A program made the translations under genes and the position numbers. Positions 54,547 to 63,831 of a stretch of DNA of 64,000 nucleotides are shown here, in pieces. Source of the stretch: Marinobacter confluentis (GTDB lineage: Bacteria > Pseudomonadota > Gammaproteobacteria > Pseudomonadales > Oleiphilaceae); the NCBI RefSeq assembly GCF_004785685.1, contig NZ_SRPF01000001.1, positions 124,001 to 188,000 on the forward strand, written 5' to 3'. The notes beneath the pieces are model-generated. The model made no database searches and was not told the DNA's origin. It was given only the letters and a program-made list of their open reading frames with translations. Each line of letters opens with the position of its first letter. Position 1 is the first letter of the stretch.

Positions 54547-56472
54547 TTACCCCGGGGACCGGAAGCGGGCCGGGTTGATGTCCAGCTTTTTCAGGCGTGA
54601 CGACAGGGTCGTGGGTTTCATGCCCAGCATGACGGCAGCGCCGTCGTCCCCCGATACACGCCCGCCGGTGGCCCTTAGGGCGCGGATCAGGTTGTCCTTT
54701 TCCAGAGTCTGAATCTCCTGATCGGTCATGACCTGTGCGCCCGAATGGCGGGCGGGTGGCGCGTCCTCGCCGGTCATGGCAGGCTCATCCTGCTCCCGGC
54801 CGATCAGATCGAAGTCCAGTGAACCATCTGCAGTAATCACCTGGCGCTCGATAACGTTCTCCAGTTCCCGGACATTACCCGGCCAGTGGTACTGCTTCAG
54901 CTTTTCCACATCGGAGACCCGAAGTGGCAGGCGGGGGCGGTTGAACCTGATGCAGGCCCGGTTCAGGAACTCCTGAGCCAGCATGGGTATGTCCTCAATC
55001 CGCCGCCGCAAGGGCACTGACTCGATCGGGAAAACGTTCAGTCGGAAGTAGAGATCCTCCCGGAACTGCTTTTCGTTCACTTCGGTTTTGAGCTCCCGGT
55101 TGGTGGCGGCTATCACCCTCACGTTTACCGCCCGCGTGCGGTTCTCCCCGACCCGCTCGAACTGCTGATCCTGCAATACCCGCAGCAACTTGCCCTGCTG
55201 TTCCAGTGGAATTTCGCCCACTTCATCCAGGAACAGGGTGCCGCCGTCCGCCAGTTCAAATCTGCCCACCCGATCACTGAAGGCGCCGGTGAACGCGCCT
55301 TTTACGTGGCCGAAGAACTCGCTTTCGAACAGATCCTTGGGGATAGCCGCGCAGTTGACCCGGATCAGCGGGCGGTCCCGCCGGTCGCTGGCCTGATGAA
55401 TGGCCCGGGCGATCAGTTCCTTGCCAGTGCCGGATTCGCCGGTGATCAGCACGTTGGCATCGGTGGGCGCGACCAGCCCGATGCGACGGACGATGCCTTT
55501 GACCGCATCACTCTGGCCGACAATTTCGTGAAAATGGTATTCGGCACTCAGTTCTTCCTGCAGATAGGCGTTCTCGATTTCCAGCTTGTGCTTCAGGGTC
55601 TCCACTTCTTCCAGGGCCTGGTGGAGTTCGTGCTGGGCATCCCGGCGCTGGGAAATGTCCCGGAACACCACCACGGCACCCACCGGGTGGCCGTTATCGA
55701 TAATCGGTGTGCTGGTGTATTCCACCGGGAAACCGGAGCCGTCCTTGCGCCAGAACCAGTCCTCGCCCACGCGGCGGATGCTACCATCGCGAAACGCCGC
55801 ATAGATGGGGCACTCCTTCAGCGGAAACAGCGAGCCATCCTCGTGGGAATGATGAACCACACGGTGAATCACCCGCCCCATCAGTTCGTCTCCGCGCCAG
55901 CCCAGCATGCGTTCGGCCGCAGGGTTGATAAAGGTGGTTCGGCCCTCGGCATCCACGCCATAAATGCCTTCGCCTACAGCATGGAGAATCAGTTGGTTCT
56001 CCCGTTCCATATCCTTGAACAGCTCTTCCACCCGTCTCCATTCCAGCAGTCCGCCACGGTGGTAGTGGTTGGCCTCATGGCGTTCGCGCAGGGCCCTCAG
56101 GAACTGGCGGTCGCGCAGCAGGAACAGGATCTGTTGTTCTTCCGCCTCGCCCGCCCGGGCGGAGGATATCTCCAGCTCGATGGTGTGGCCGTCCCGGTGG
56201 TTAAGATGAAAATCCCGGCTCCATGCGTTACCGCGGAACAGGGTTTCCTCGGTAAAAGAGATCAGTTGGGGGCGCTGTTCACTGAACAGTCGGGTGCAGG
56301 AGGTGCTCAGCAGGCTGCCCCGATTTGTTCCCAGCATACGGGCGAGGGCGTTGTTCAGGGCCAGGATGATGTCGCTGGCCGCATCCACCAGCAGGGCAGG
56401 TTCCGGAAGATGGTCAACCCACTGGGTATCGGTGACTGGCAGGGGCGATTCGGTTGGTGTGTTTGTCAGCAT
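54547..56472 (-). CDS. cynF: Sigma-54-dependent activator of the cyanate operon (CynF-like)
   Basis: A 641-residue enhancer-binding protein. PAS-type sensor domains occupy about residues 10-125 and 155-290. The AAA+ domain follows: Walker A GESGTGKE, the sigma-54 loop GAFTGA in [11 protein letters not shown], Walker [11 protein letters not shown]-fingers near [10 protein letters not shown] Fis-type HTH ends it ([23 protein letters not shown]). It is divergent from cynABDS, and a sigma-54 promoter plus palindromes lie between. A sigma-54 regulator named CynF is known beside cynABDS in Pseudomonas pseudoalcaligenes CECT5344; the name here is by that analogy. The ligand sensed by the PAS domains is not evident. 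Confidence 0.88.
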   Translation of the reverse strand: MLTNTPTESPLPVTDTQWVDHLPEPALLVDAASDIILALNNALARMLGTNRGSLLSTSCTRLFSEQRPQLISFTEETLFRGNAWSRDFHLNHRDGHTIELEISSARAGEAEEQQILFLLRDRQFLRALRERHEANHYHRGGLLEWRRVEELFKDMERENQLILHAVGEGIYGVDAEGRTTFINPAAERMLGWRGDELMGRVIHRVVHHSHEDGSLFPLKECPIYAAFRDGSIRRVGEDWFWRKDGSGFPVEYTSTPIIDNGHPVGAVVVFRDISQRRDAQHELHQALEEVETLKHKLEIENAYLQEELSAEYHFHEIVGQSDAVKGIVRRIGLVAPTDANVLITGESGTGKELIARAIHQASDRRDRPLIRVNCAAIPKDLFESEFFGHVKGAFTGAFSDRVGRFELADGGTLFLDEVGEIPLEQQGKLLRVLQDQQFERVGENRTRAVNVRVIAATNRELKTEVNEKQFREDLYFRLNVFPIESVPLRRRIEDIPMLAQEFLNRACIRFNRPRLPLRVSDVEKLKQYHWPGNVRELENVIERQVITADGSLDFDLIGREQDEPAMTGEDAPPARHSGAQVMTDQEIQTLEKDNLIRALRATGGRVSGDDGAAVMLGMKPTTLSSRLKKLDINPARFRSPG

Positions 56473-56542
56473 GGTGTCTCCCGGAAACGGACTGGACCTG
56501 TTTCAGTGCTTTAACCTTGCGGTCCAAATCCCGTGCCAGAAC

Positions 56543-56593
56543 ACGAAAAATCGTAAAAAAATTTACGAAAACTCGTTAATAACGAAATTTCGT
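56543..56593. promoter_or_regulatory. Three ACGAAA-type palindromes, probable CynF binding sites
   Basis: ACGAAAAATCGT (56543-56554), ACGAAAACTCGT (56565-56576) and ACGAAATTTCGT (56582-56593, a perfect palindrome) share the form ACGAAAnnTCGT. Centres are 22 and 17 nt apart, near two helical turns. A further half site, CACGAAATC, lies near 56620. They sit about 70 to 120 nt upstream of the sigma-54 promoter, the right distance for an upstream activator. Confidence 0.75.
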
Positions 56594-56660
56594 GATCTGT
56601 GGAGATCGGTCATTAGCGCACGAAATCAGAAAAAACAGATAGTTAAATAAAAATTCCGAG

Positions 56661-56676
56661 TTGGCACGAACCCTGC
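56661..56676 (+). promoter_or_regulatory. Sigma-54 promoter of the cyanate operon
   Basis: TTGGCACGAACCCTGC: GG at 56663-56664 and GC at 56675-56676 are separated by exactly 10 nt. It matches the consensus at the -24 element fully. It lies 125 nt before cynA. Confidence 0.88.
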
Positions 56677-56800
56677 GATACAGCACATAGAACCGCGGGA
56701 ACAGTTGGACGCCCCTGAACACATCCAACTGCTCGCGCACTGAAAGAGTGCATAAGCCGCACCATAACGTGCAAAAAGTCCAGTTTAGGGAGAGTGTCCG

Positions 56801-58228
56801 ATGACGATTAAAAGCCTGGGAAATCCGTTCGACGGGGATCAGACCCTGATCCACTCAAAGCAGTGTGGTTGCCCTACCTGCAAGGCACCCAACGATACCG
56901 CGCATGTGGAAAGCAAAGCGCCTGTTTCGGCCCAGACGGCTCATGAAGAGTCATTTGCCGGCCATGATCATTCCGAGGAAATGCTTGACCGCGCCATCGA
57001 AAGCGCCGTGGTGCGTTCGGTGTTCGGCCATAACGATCACAACCGTCGCAGCTTCATGAAAATGATGGGTGCGGGTACGGCCGCTGCACTGCTGGGCAGC
57101 GTCTTCCCGATGGACAAAGCCAAAGCAGCGGTTAAAGAGTCCATGGGCAAGCTCGAGAAGACCAAGCTGAACGTTGGTTTTGTGCCCATTACCTGTGCCA
57201 CACCCATCATCATGGCGCAGCCTCTGGGTTTCTATGAAAAGTATGGCCTGGACGTCACCGTCACCAAGACCGCGGGCTGGGCGGTCGCCCGGGACAAGTC
57301 CCTAGCGGGCGAATACGACGCCTCCCACATGCTGACCCCCATGCCCCTGGCGATGTCCATGGGCGCCGGCTCCACCCCCGAGCCGTACCTGATGCCGGCG
57401 GTGGAAAACATCAACGGCCAGGCCATCGTGCTGCACGTGGACCACAAAGACAAGCGTGATCCCAAGCAGTGGAAAGGCTTCAAGTTTGGTGTGCCCTTCG
57501 AATACTCCATGCACAACTTCCTGCTGCGTTACTACCTGGCAGAGAACGGTATCGACCCGGACAAAGACGTCCAGATCCGGGTAGTTCCACCACCCGAGAT
57601 GGTGGCGAACCTGCGTGCCGGTAACCTGGACGGCTACCTGTCACCGGATCCGTTCAACCAGCGCGCGGTCTGGGAAAAGGTCGGCTTCATTCACATGCTG
57701 ACCAAGGAAATCTGGGAAGGCCATCCCTGCTGCGCCTTCGCATGCAGCCAGAAATTCGCCACCCAGAACCCCAACACCTATGGCGCCCTGCTGCGGTCGA
57801 TTCTGGACGCCACCCAGTACGCCAACAACCACGACAACCGCAAGGAAATCTCCGAAGCGATTGCGCCCAAGAACTACCTGAACCAGCCGGTGGCGGTGAT
57901 TCAGCAGGTGTTGACCGGCCGCTATGCCGATGGTCTGGGCGAAGTGAAGAATGTACCGGACCGCATCGACTTTGACCCCTTCCCCTGGCACTCCATGGGC
58001 GTGTGGATCCTGACCCAGATGAAGCGCTGGGGCTACATCGAAGGCGACGTGGACTACAAAGGCATTGCCGAGCAGGTCTACCTGGCGGGTGAAACCGGAA
58101 AGGTCATGAAAGAGATGGGCATGCCCGTGCCAGACACCACCTACAAGAAGCACGTCATCATGGGTAAGACCTTCGATCCGGATTCCGCCGAAGAGTATAC
58201 CCGCAGCTTCGCCATCGGGAGGGTCTGA
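56801..58228 (+). CDS. cynA: Cyanate ABC transporter substrate-binding protein
   Basis: A 475-residue periplasmic binding protein of the NrtA/CynA/SsuA kind. A cytoplasmic leader of about 75 residues comes before the Tat signal NRRSFMKMMGAGTAAALLG. That leader contains QCGCPTC and several His (GHDHSEE, GHNDHN). The mature part starts at LNVGFVPITCATPIIMAQPLGFYEKYGL. GGGAGAG precedes the ATG. The permease gene starts 2 nt after the stop. Substrate assignment to cyanate rests on the linked cyanase; nitrate-type relatives look similar. Confidence 0.88.
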   Translation: MTIKSLGNPFDGDQTLIHSKQCGCPTCKAPNDTAHVESKAPVSAQTAHEESFAGHDHSEEMLDRAIESAVVRSVFGHNDHNRRSFMKMMGAGTAAALLGSVFPMDKAKAAVKESMGKLEKTKLNVGFVPITCATPIIMAQPLGFYEKYGLDVTVTKTAGWAVARDKSLAGEYDASHMLTPMPLAMSMGAGSTPEPYLMPAVENINGQAIVLHVDHKDKRDPKQWKGFKFGVPFEYSMHNFLLRYYLAENGIDPDKDVQIRVVPPPEMVANLRAGNLDGYLSPDPFNQRAVWEKVGFIHMLTKEIWEGHPCCAFACSQKFATQNPNTYGALLRSILDATQYANNHDNRKEISEAIAPKNYLNQPVAVIQQVLTGRYADGLGEVKNVPDRIDFDPFPWHSMGVWILTQMKRWGYIEGDVDYKGIAEQVYLAGETGKVMKEMGMPVPDTTYKKHVIMGKTFDPDSAEEYTRSFAIGRV

Positions 58229-58230
58229 TC

Positions 58231-59058
58231 ATGGCATCGCTGAACGTGAGAGCGGCCCTGCTGTCGATTTCGTTCCTCATTCTGGCGCTGGGCCTCTGGG
58301 AAATGTCTACCCAGCCGCCGGAAGCGGATCAGAACCTGACGGAGTACGAAATGCTGATGGGTGGCGTGGAGCAGGAATCCCGTGTTCCACCGCCTTCAGC
58401 GGTGATCAAGCTGGCCTGGGAAGAGCTGTCGAACCCCTTCTATGACGCGGGGGCCAACGACAAGGGTATTGGTATCCAGTTGGGTTACTCGGTGTACCGG
58501 GTGCTCACTGGGTACCTCGCCGCCATGGCCATCGCGCTGCCAGTCGGATTTCTGATTGGTATGTCGCCCCTGATGTACAAGGCGCTTAACCCCTATATCC
58601 AGGTGCTGCGGCCGATCTCGCCGCTGGCCTGGATGCCACTGGCCCTGTTCATTATTCAGGATTCGGATGCGTCCGCGATCTTCGTGATCTTCATCTGTTC
58701 GATCTGGCCCATGTTGCTAAATACCGCGTTCGGGGTGGCCAATGTAAGACAGGACTGGATCAACGTGGCACGCACCCATGAACTGGGTCACTTCCGAACC
58801 GCACTGACAGTGATCCTGCCGGCGGCGGCACCCACCATCCTGACCGGCATGCGGATCTCCATCGGTATCGCGTGGCTGGTTATTGTGGCGGCGGAAATGC
58901 TCGTCGGCGGCACCGGCATCGGTTACTACGTCTGGAACGAGTGGAACAACCTGGATCTTGCCAGTGTGATCTTTTCGATCCTGATGATCGGCGTAGTGGG
59001 CATGCTGCTGGATCTCGCCCTGGGTAAAGCCCAGAAACTCGTCGAATACACGGAGTGA
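58231..59058 (+). CDS. cynB: Cyanate ABC transporter permease
   Basis: A 275-residue inner-membrane permease with six to seven transmembrane helices. The BPD_transp_1 EAA loop is visible in ARTHELGHFRTALTVILPAAAPTILTGMRISIG. An N-terminal periplasmic loop of about 60 residues follows the first helix. It pairs with the ATPase encoded 10 nt downstream. Near-zero spacing to cynA shows one transcript. Confidence 0.9.
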   Translation: MASLNVRAALLSISFLILALGLWEMSTQPPEADQNLTEYEMLMGGVEQESRVPPPSAVIKLAWEELSNPFYDAGANDKGIGIQLGYSVYRVLTGYLAAMAIALPVGFLIGMSPLMYKALNPYIQVLRPISPLAWMPLALFIIQDSDASAIFVIFICSIWPMLLNTAFGVANVRQDWINVARTHELGHFRTALTVILPAAAPTILTGMRISIGIAWLVIVAAEMLVGGTGIGYYVWNEWNNLDLASVIFSILMIGVVGMLLDLALGKAQKLVEYTE

Positions 59059-59068
59059 GGAGCCGGTT

Positions 59069-59965
59069 ATGAGTAAGTCATTCCTGGAAGTAGATGGCCT
59101 GTCAAAAGTATACCCGGACGGCGAGGGTGGCCTGTTGACCGTTTATGAGGACATCAAGTTCTCTCTGGAGAAAGGCGAATTTGTCTGCATCATCGGCCAT
59201 TCCGGCTGCGGCAAATCCACCATCCTCAACGTACTGGCGGGCCTTGACGAAGCCACATCGGGCAACATCGTGATGAATGGTAAGGAAGTAGTAGGGCCAA
59301 GCCTGGACCGTGGCGTGGTGTTCCAGAATTACAGCCTGCTGCCCTGGAAAACCACCCTGAACAACATCGTTTTTGCGGTTCAGGCCCGCTGGCCCACCTG
59401 GTCCAAAGAGAAGGTCCGTGAGCACAGCGAACGCTATCTGAAAATGGTGGGGCTGGACCATGCCCTGCAGCGCAAGCCATCCCAGCTCTCTGGCGGTATG
59501 CGCCAGAGGGTGAGCATCGCCCGGGCGTTTGCCACCCAGCCGGAACTGTTGTTGCTGGATGAGCCTTTTGGCGCGCTGGACGCGCTGACTCGGGGTGTGA
59601 TTCAGGACGAGCTGGTGAAAATCTGGGAGGAAACCCGCCAGACCGTCTTCATGATCACCCACGACGTAGACGAAGCCATTCTGCTGTCCGACCGCATCTT
59701 CCTGATGTCCAACGGGCCGAATGCGCGCATCGCCGAAAGCGTGAAAGTGGACCTGCCGCATCCAAGGGCAAGGTCGACCATTTTCCAGAACCCCAATTAT
59801 CACAAAACCCGTGATTACCTGGTGGATTACCTGATCAACCGCAGCGAATCGGCGCTACCGGGGCCTGACGGTACACCGAGGGTAGTCGAGCCCGCCAAGG
59901 GCGCCGACGGTTCAGAAGGTGGCACCAACGATTCGAATTCCACAGCGAAGGCAGTGAATGCCTGA
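59069..59965 (+). CDS. cynD: Cyanate ABC transporter ATPase
   Basis: A 298-residue ABC ATPase of the nitrate/sulfonate/taurine group. Walker A is GHSGCGKST, the signature is LSGGMRQRVSIARAFA, Walker B is LLLLDEPFGALD and the switch His is in MITHDVDEA. The C-terminal 45 residues are Gly/Ser/Asp-rich and look disordered. AGGAG precedes the ATG. It drives CynB. Confidence 0.92.
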   Translation: MSKSFLEVDGLSKVYPDGEGGLLTVYEDIKFSLEKGEFVCIIGHSGCGKSTILNVLAGLDEATSGNIVMNGKEVVGPSLDRGVVFQNYSLLPWKTTLNNIVFAVQARWPTWSKEKVREHSERYLKMVGLDHALQRKPSQLSGGMRQRVSIARAFATQPELLLLDEPFGALDALTRGVIQDELVKIWEETRQTVFMITHDVDEAILLSDRIFLMSNGPNARIAESVKVDLPHPRARSTIFQNPNYHKTRDYLVDYLINRSESALPGPDGTPRVVEPAKGADGSEGGTNDSNSTAKAVNA

Positions 59966-60007
59966 AAACCTGAGTCAGACAAAACCAAGCGAAAAGAGGA
60001 AACAGCC

Positions 60008-60451
60008 ATGATGAACAAAGAACTGATGACCGCAAAAATCCTGGAAGCCAAAGTAGGCAAGGGCATGACCTGGGAAGCTATCGCTGAATCCATCGGCATG
60101 TCACCGGTATTCACCACCTCCGTGTGTTTTGGTATGAACAGCTTCGATGAGGACAAGGCTTTCGCTCTGTGCGACACCCTGGGTCTGGACAAAGAAGTCG
60201 CCATGGCCCTGCAGGAATTCCCGAAAAAGGCCTGGGACGGTGGCATACCCCAGGACCCGCTGATCTACCGTTTGTATGAAGTGGTCGGTGTTTACGGCGA
60301 CACCATGAAGGCGTTGATCCACGAGAAATTCGGCGACGGCATCATGAGCGCCATTGATTTCACCATGGACATTGAAAAGGAAGAGAACCCCAAAGGTGAC
60401 CGCGTGGTGGTCACCATGAATGGTAAATTCCTGCCTTACAAAGCCTGGTAA
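60008..60451 (+). CDS. cynS: Cyanate hydratase (cyanase)
   Basis: A 147-residue cytoplasmic enzyme that converts cyanate and bicarbonate to ammonia and carbon dioxide through carbamate. The catalytic residues are visible: Arg and Glu in YRLYEVVGVYG and Ser in GDGIMSAIDF. The N-terminal helical (HTH-like) domain covers residues 1-75. GAGGAAAC precedes the start; two ATG codons stand in tandem (60008 and 60011), and either may be used. It ends the operon. The convergent ilvM gene begins 26 nt later with no clear terminator between. Confidence 0.95.
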   Translation: MMNKELMTAKILEAKVGKGMTWEAIAESIGMSPVFTTSVCFGMNSFDEDKAFALCDTLGLDKEVAMALQEFPKKAWDGGIPQDPLIYRLYEVVGVYGDTMKALIHEKFGDGIMSAIDFTMDIEKEENPKGDRVVVTMNGKFLPYKAW

Positions 60452-60476
60452 GTCGTAGGTTGGATTATGGCCCGGC

Positions 60477-60749
60477 TCAAGCGGATTGAGACCGGGCCAG
60501 GGGAACCTTCCCGACCAGGCCCACCCCCACCACCGTATGCAACTTCTCCAACTGCGCCTGCAGCATGGCAATCGGCCGCGTACCCTCGAGGGTCAGGTGG
60601 ATATCCAGATGCTCGTCCAGGCTTTCAACGGCCATACTTGCAATCCGAAAACCACGGATTCGGACAACCTGGCAGAGCCTTTCCAGAGCTGCCGGTTCGA
60701 AGGCCATTCGGCAATTGAGGGTGTGGGTAGGTGATGGCTTTGGGCTCAT
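60477..60749 (-). CDS. ilvM: Acetolactate synthase small (regulatory) subunit
   Basis: A 90-residue ACT domain protein of the IlvM type (ALERLCQVVRIRGFRIASMAVE). It pairs with the large subunit and shapes its activity and feedback. The ATG overlaps the ilvG stop (ATGA), and AAGGAG lies inside the ilvG end, so translation is coupled. Length matches E. coli IlvM (87 aa). Confidence 0.9.
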   Translation of the reverse strand: MSPKPSPTHTLNCRMAFEPAALERLCQVVRIRGFRIASMAVESLDEHLDIHLTLEGTRPIAMLQAQLEKLHTVVGVGLVGKVPLARSQSA

Positions 60750-62446
60750 GCAACTTGCTCCTTATCTTTTCTGGTTTTTGTTTGCGATTCATCAATCATT
60801 TCGCGGTTGCTGCCGCCGGGCTGGACAATGGGCCAGACGTTCTCTTCCCGGCTGATGGCAACGTGCAGCAGCATCGGGCCGTCGAAGGCCAGGATGGTTT
60901 CGATGCCGCGACGGATCTGATCGGTGCGTTCAATGTGCAGCGCCGGAATGTCGAAGGCACGGGCCATGGCGACGAAATCCGGGTTGTCATCCAGATTGAT
61001 CTGGCTTTCCCGGTTGCCGTAGAACAACTCCTGCTGCTGGCGCACCATGCCCAGGCACTGGTTATCCATCACAATGATTTTCAGCGGCAGACCGTAGCGG
61101 CGTATGGTGGCGAGTTCCTGGGCATTCATCATGAAAGAGCCGTCGCCGGTGACGTTAATGACCATGCTGCTCCGGTCGGCGAACTGCGCGCCTATGGCGG
61201 CGGGCAGTCCGAAGCCCATGGTGCCCAGGCCGCCGCTGGTGAGGTGATGGCGGGGGTGGTCGAATTCATAGTGCTGCGCCACCCACATCTGGTGCTGGCC
61301 GACATCGCAGGCGATCACCGTGTCGTCCGGCGCGATCCGGGATAACTGACGGATAAACGCTGGTCCGGTGATTGGCGCCAGGGGCTCCTCGTTGTCCGCG
61401 GCCGAGAAGCCGCTGGTGGTACGCCACTGTTTGCACTGATGGCGCCAGGCATCAATTTTCAATGGCTTGGATTCCACCGCCCGCGTCAGGCCATCAAGAA
61501 TATCCGCAAGGCTGCCCCGCAGCGACAGATCCGCCGCCCGCAGCTTGTTGATCTCTGCCGCATCGGCATCGATATGAATCATTCGGGCATTGGGGGCGAA
61601 ACCGTCCAGTTTGCCGGTGGCGCGGTCGTCCAGGCGGGCGCCGATGACCAGCAAAAGGTCACATTCATCCACCGCCCGGTTCGCGGCGCGGGAACCGTGC
61701 ATGCCCAGCATGCCCAAATTGTCCGGGTTGTGTTTGCCGGGGTTGCCGATGCCTTTCAGCGTCACGACGGCTGGCAGGGCAGAGGCCTCGGCAAACTGCC
61801 GGAAGCTGTTTTCACAGTGAGCCAGGCTGATGCCGCCACCGCTATAAAGCAGGGGGCGTTCAGCAGCCTGTAGCATGGCGATTACGTCACGCAGGTCAGG
61901 ACAGTTGCCGGAGGTGATGTCCGCAGGGGGAACCCTTGCCTCAGGCGTCTGTTGCAACAGGACATCCTTGGGAATATCAATCCAGACCGGGCCGGGCCTT
62001 CCGGAGCTGGCCAGCTGTATGGCCTCCTCCATGATGCCGTCAATCTCTGTTGCATCGGTGACCAGGTAGCTGTGCTTGACGATGCCCAGGGTCATCCCAA
62101 GCACGTCTGTCTCCTGGAAGGCATCGGTGCCGATCAGCCCGGACGGTACCTGGCCGGTGATCACCAGCATAGGGATCGAATCCCGGTGGGCGTTGGCAAC
62201 GCCAGTAATCAGGTTGGTGGCACCGGGGCCGGAGGTGGCAATGCACACCCCCAGCCGGCCACTGGCCCGGGCATAGCCGTCGGCGGCCAGGGCGCAGCCC
62301 TGTTCATGGCGGCAGAGCACGTGTTCCACGCCTACATCGTCCACCAGCGCATCGTACAGCGGCATGATGCAGCCGCCGGGGTAGCCGAAAACCGTGTCGA
62401 TCTGGTGACGGTGGAATGCGTTCAGAATCTGCTCTGCGCCGTTCAT
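60746..62446 (-). CDS. ilvG: Acetolactate synthase large subunit, isozyme II type
   Basis: A 566-residue thiamine diphosphate enzyme that makes acetolactate or acetohydroxybutyrate, the first common step to valine, leucine and isoleucine. The three-domain order is standard: the PYR domain with the catalytic Glu in LCRHEQGCALAADGYAR, the central FAD domain (VDECDLLLVIGARLDDR), and the ThDP motif GDGSFMMN..NQCLGMVRQQQ. Length is close to E. coli IlvG (548). AAAGGAC precedes the ATG. An attenuator lies upstream. Confidence 0.93.
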   Translation of the reverse strand: MNGAEQILNAFHRHQIDTVFGYPGGCIMPLYDALVDDVGVEHVLCRHEQGCALAADGYARASGRLGVCIATSGPGATNLITGVANAHRDSIPMLVITGQVPSGLIGTDAFQETDVLGMTLGIVKHSYLVTDATEIDGIMEEAIQLASSGRPGPVWIDIPKDVLLQQTPEARVPPADITSGNCPDLRDVIAMLQAAERPLLYSGGGISLAHCENSFRQFAEASALPAVVTLKGIGNPGKHNPDNLGMLGMHGSRAANRAVDECDLLLVIGARLDDRATGKLDGFAPNARMIHIDADAAEINKLRAADLSLRGSLADILDGLTRAVESKPLKIDAWRHQCKQWRTTSGFSAADNEEPLAPITGPAFIRQLSRIAPDDTVIACDVGQHQMWVAQHYEFDHPRHHLTSGGLGTMGFGLPAAIGAQFADRSSMVINVTGDGSFMMNAQELATIRRYGLPLKIIVMDNQCLGMVRQQQELFYGNRESQINLDDNPDFVAMARAFDIPALHIERTDQIRRGIETILAFDGPMLLHVAISREENVWPIVQPGGSNREMIDESQTKTRKDKEQVA

Positions 62447-62482
62447 GGTTCGATGTCCTTTCTCGTCTGTTTTTTTGGGGCC

Positions 62483-62519
62483 AAAAAAAAGCCCCCGGGA
62501 CCTTTCGGTGCCGGGGGCT
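62483..62519 (-). terminator. Attenuator terminator of the ilvGM operon
   Basis: On the minus strand AGCCCCCGG, then ACC-GAAA-GGT capping, then CCGGGGGC and eight T. Its 5' arm can instead pair with CCGGGGGCTT in the leader peptide gene (62580-62571), giving an antiterminator. Confidence 0.9.
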
Positions 62520-62545
62520 CTGGTGTTCGTTCGAGTTGTTGCTTG

Positions 62546-62638
62546 CTATCTCACTCGGCTGTCCACGCAAAAGCCCCCGGATGGCACCACGACCACCAGA
62601 ATAAGCTTCACTAGGACGACCACTGACATGAGATTCAT
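62546..62638 (-). CDS. ilvGM leader peptide
   Basis: A 30-codon reading frame (27 if the second ATG at 62629 is used) ending in TAG at 62546. From residue 3 of the short form, 12 of 13 residues are Val, Leu or Ile, the run being broken only by one Lys; four Val in a row stand just before PSGG. This is the control region for stalling of a ribosome when valine, leucine or isoleucine tRNAs are uncharged. Neither ATG has a strong ribosome site. The codons for PSGGF form the antiterminator arm. Confidence 0.85.
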   Translation of the reverse strand: MNLMSVVVLVKLILVVVVPSGGFCVDSRVR

Positions 62639-62681
62639 AAAATGGGCAACGGCTCTGAATCTGTTTTTGAATTAAGTGTAG

Positions 62682-62711
62682 AATCTACCCCACGTTTTTA
62701 GGCCGTTGCAA
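62682..62711 (-). promoter_or_regulatory. Likely sigma-70 promoter of ilvGM
   Basis: On the minus strand TTGCAA (62711-62706), 18-nt spacer, TAGATT (62687-62682). It would put the transcript start some 35 nt before the leader peptide. Confidence 0.45.
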
Positions 62712-62743
62712 CCACTTTTTACCTTCCTGTTTGTGAGCAAGTC

Positions 62744-63826
62744 ATGACCAAAGCAAAACTGGGATCAATCGGACTGTCCCTTTTCCTGTTTATCGCCCTG
62801 ATTGTCTGGATGGCCACCGGCGATGTGAAAGTGGCGGAAAAGGAGGCGCCAGCGGCAAGGGAGACGACTGAAGAAACCCTCCCTGCGGTACAGGTAGAAC
62901 AGCGGCAATCGCGGTTGTATCAGCCCGGTTTGCTGTTGCAGGGGCAGATTGAACCCTGGCAGTCCGTGTCGATTTCGGCGCGGGTGCCCGGCACTGTGGA
63001 ATCATTGAATGTTGGCCTGGGTGATCAGGTGGAAGCAGGGCAGGTGATGGCCAGGCTGTCTGAGGACGGACGGCAGACTGCGGTTACCCGATGGCAGACC
63101 CGGCTACGCAAACTGGAGGCCGATCTGGCTGCGGCCCGTCGGCTGCGGGAGCGTGAGTTGACTTCAGAATCCGAAATCCTGACGCTGCAGAGCGAGCTCG
63201 CAACGGCCAGGGCAGAGCTGGCGGAAGCCCAGCTTGTGATCGACCATCTGACGCCAGAAGCGCCTTTTGATGGTGTGGTCAATCACAAGTCGGTGGATCA
63301 GGGTGATCTCGTACAGGTGGGCTCGCCGATGTTCGAGCTGGTTCAGATCGACCGCCTTAAAGCCGTTGGCCAGGTGCCCCAGCAGAATGTCAGCCGGGTG
63401 GCGCCTGGGCAGTCGGTGAACATCGAAACCCTGGACGGCGAAACCCTGAACGGCGAAGTGCGTTTTGTGGCCAGCGCCGCAAACCGGGAGACCCGCAGTT
63501 TCGCAGTGGAAATTTCGGTCGATAACCCCGAGCGGAAAAAGGTTGCCGGTGGCAGTGCCACGCTGCGTATCGCCCTGCCAGAAGTGCAGGCCATGTTTAT
63601 TTCCCCCGCCTATCTGAGCCTGGGAGATGATGGCCGGCCGGGCGTTCGTCACGTCAATGATGACAACCAGGTGGTGTTTACCACGGTCAGGCTGCTGAGC
63701 ATTACCACTGACGGTGCCTGGGTGGCAGGCCTGCCTCCCGAAATCCGGCTGATTACCCGTGGCGCGGGCTTCGTGGCCCTGGGTCAACAGGTGCGACCGG
63801 TCTTCCCTGAAGACGAGCGGGGCTGA
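62744..63826 (+). CDS. RND efflux periplasmic adaptor (membrane fusion protein)
   Basis: A 360-residue HlyD/AcrA-type adaptor with an N-terminal membrane anchor (LGSIGLSLFLFIALIVWMATG). The lipoyl halves are VSISARVPGTVESLNVGLGDQVEAGQ and VIDHLTPEAPFDGVVNHKSVDQGDLVQVGSPM, joined by a short helical hairpin with several heptads (LEADLAAARRLRERELTSESEIL). It links the inner-membrane pump to an outer-membrane channel. The pump gene starts 5 nt after the stop. Confidence 0.9.
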   Translation: MTKAKLGSIGLSLFLFIALIVWMATGDVKVAEKEAPAARETTEETLPAVQVEQRQSRLYQPGLLLQGQIEPWQSVSISARVPGTVESLNVGLGDQVEAGQVMARLSEDGRQTAVTRWQTRLRKLEADLAAARRLRERELTSESEILTLQSELATARAELAEAQLVIDHLTPEAPFDGVVNHKSVDQGDLVQVGSPMFELVQIDRLKAVGQVPQQNVSRVAPGQSVNIETLDGETLNGEVRFVASAANRETRSFAVEISVDNPERKKVAGGSATLRIALPEVQAMFISPAYLSLGDDGRPGVRHVNDDNQVVFTTVRLLSITTDGAWVAGLPPEIRLITRGAGFVALGQQVRPVFPEDERG

Positions 63827-63831
63827 TTGCC

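Noticed and set aside
55306..56514. 402-codon frame antisense to cynF
   Set aside because: Shadow of the PAS and AAA+ domains, with no motif of its own.
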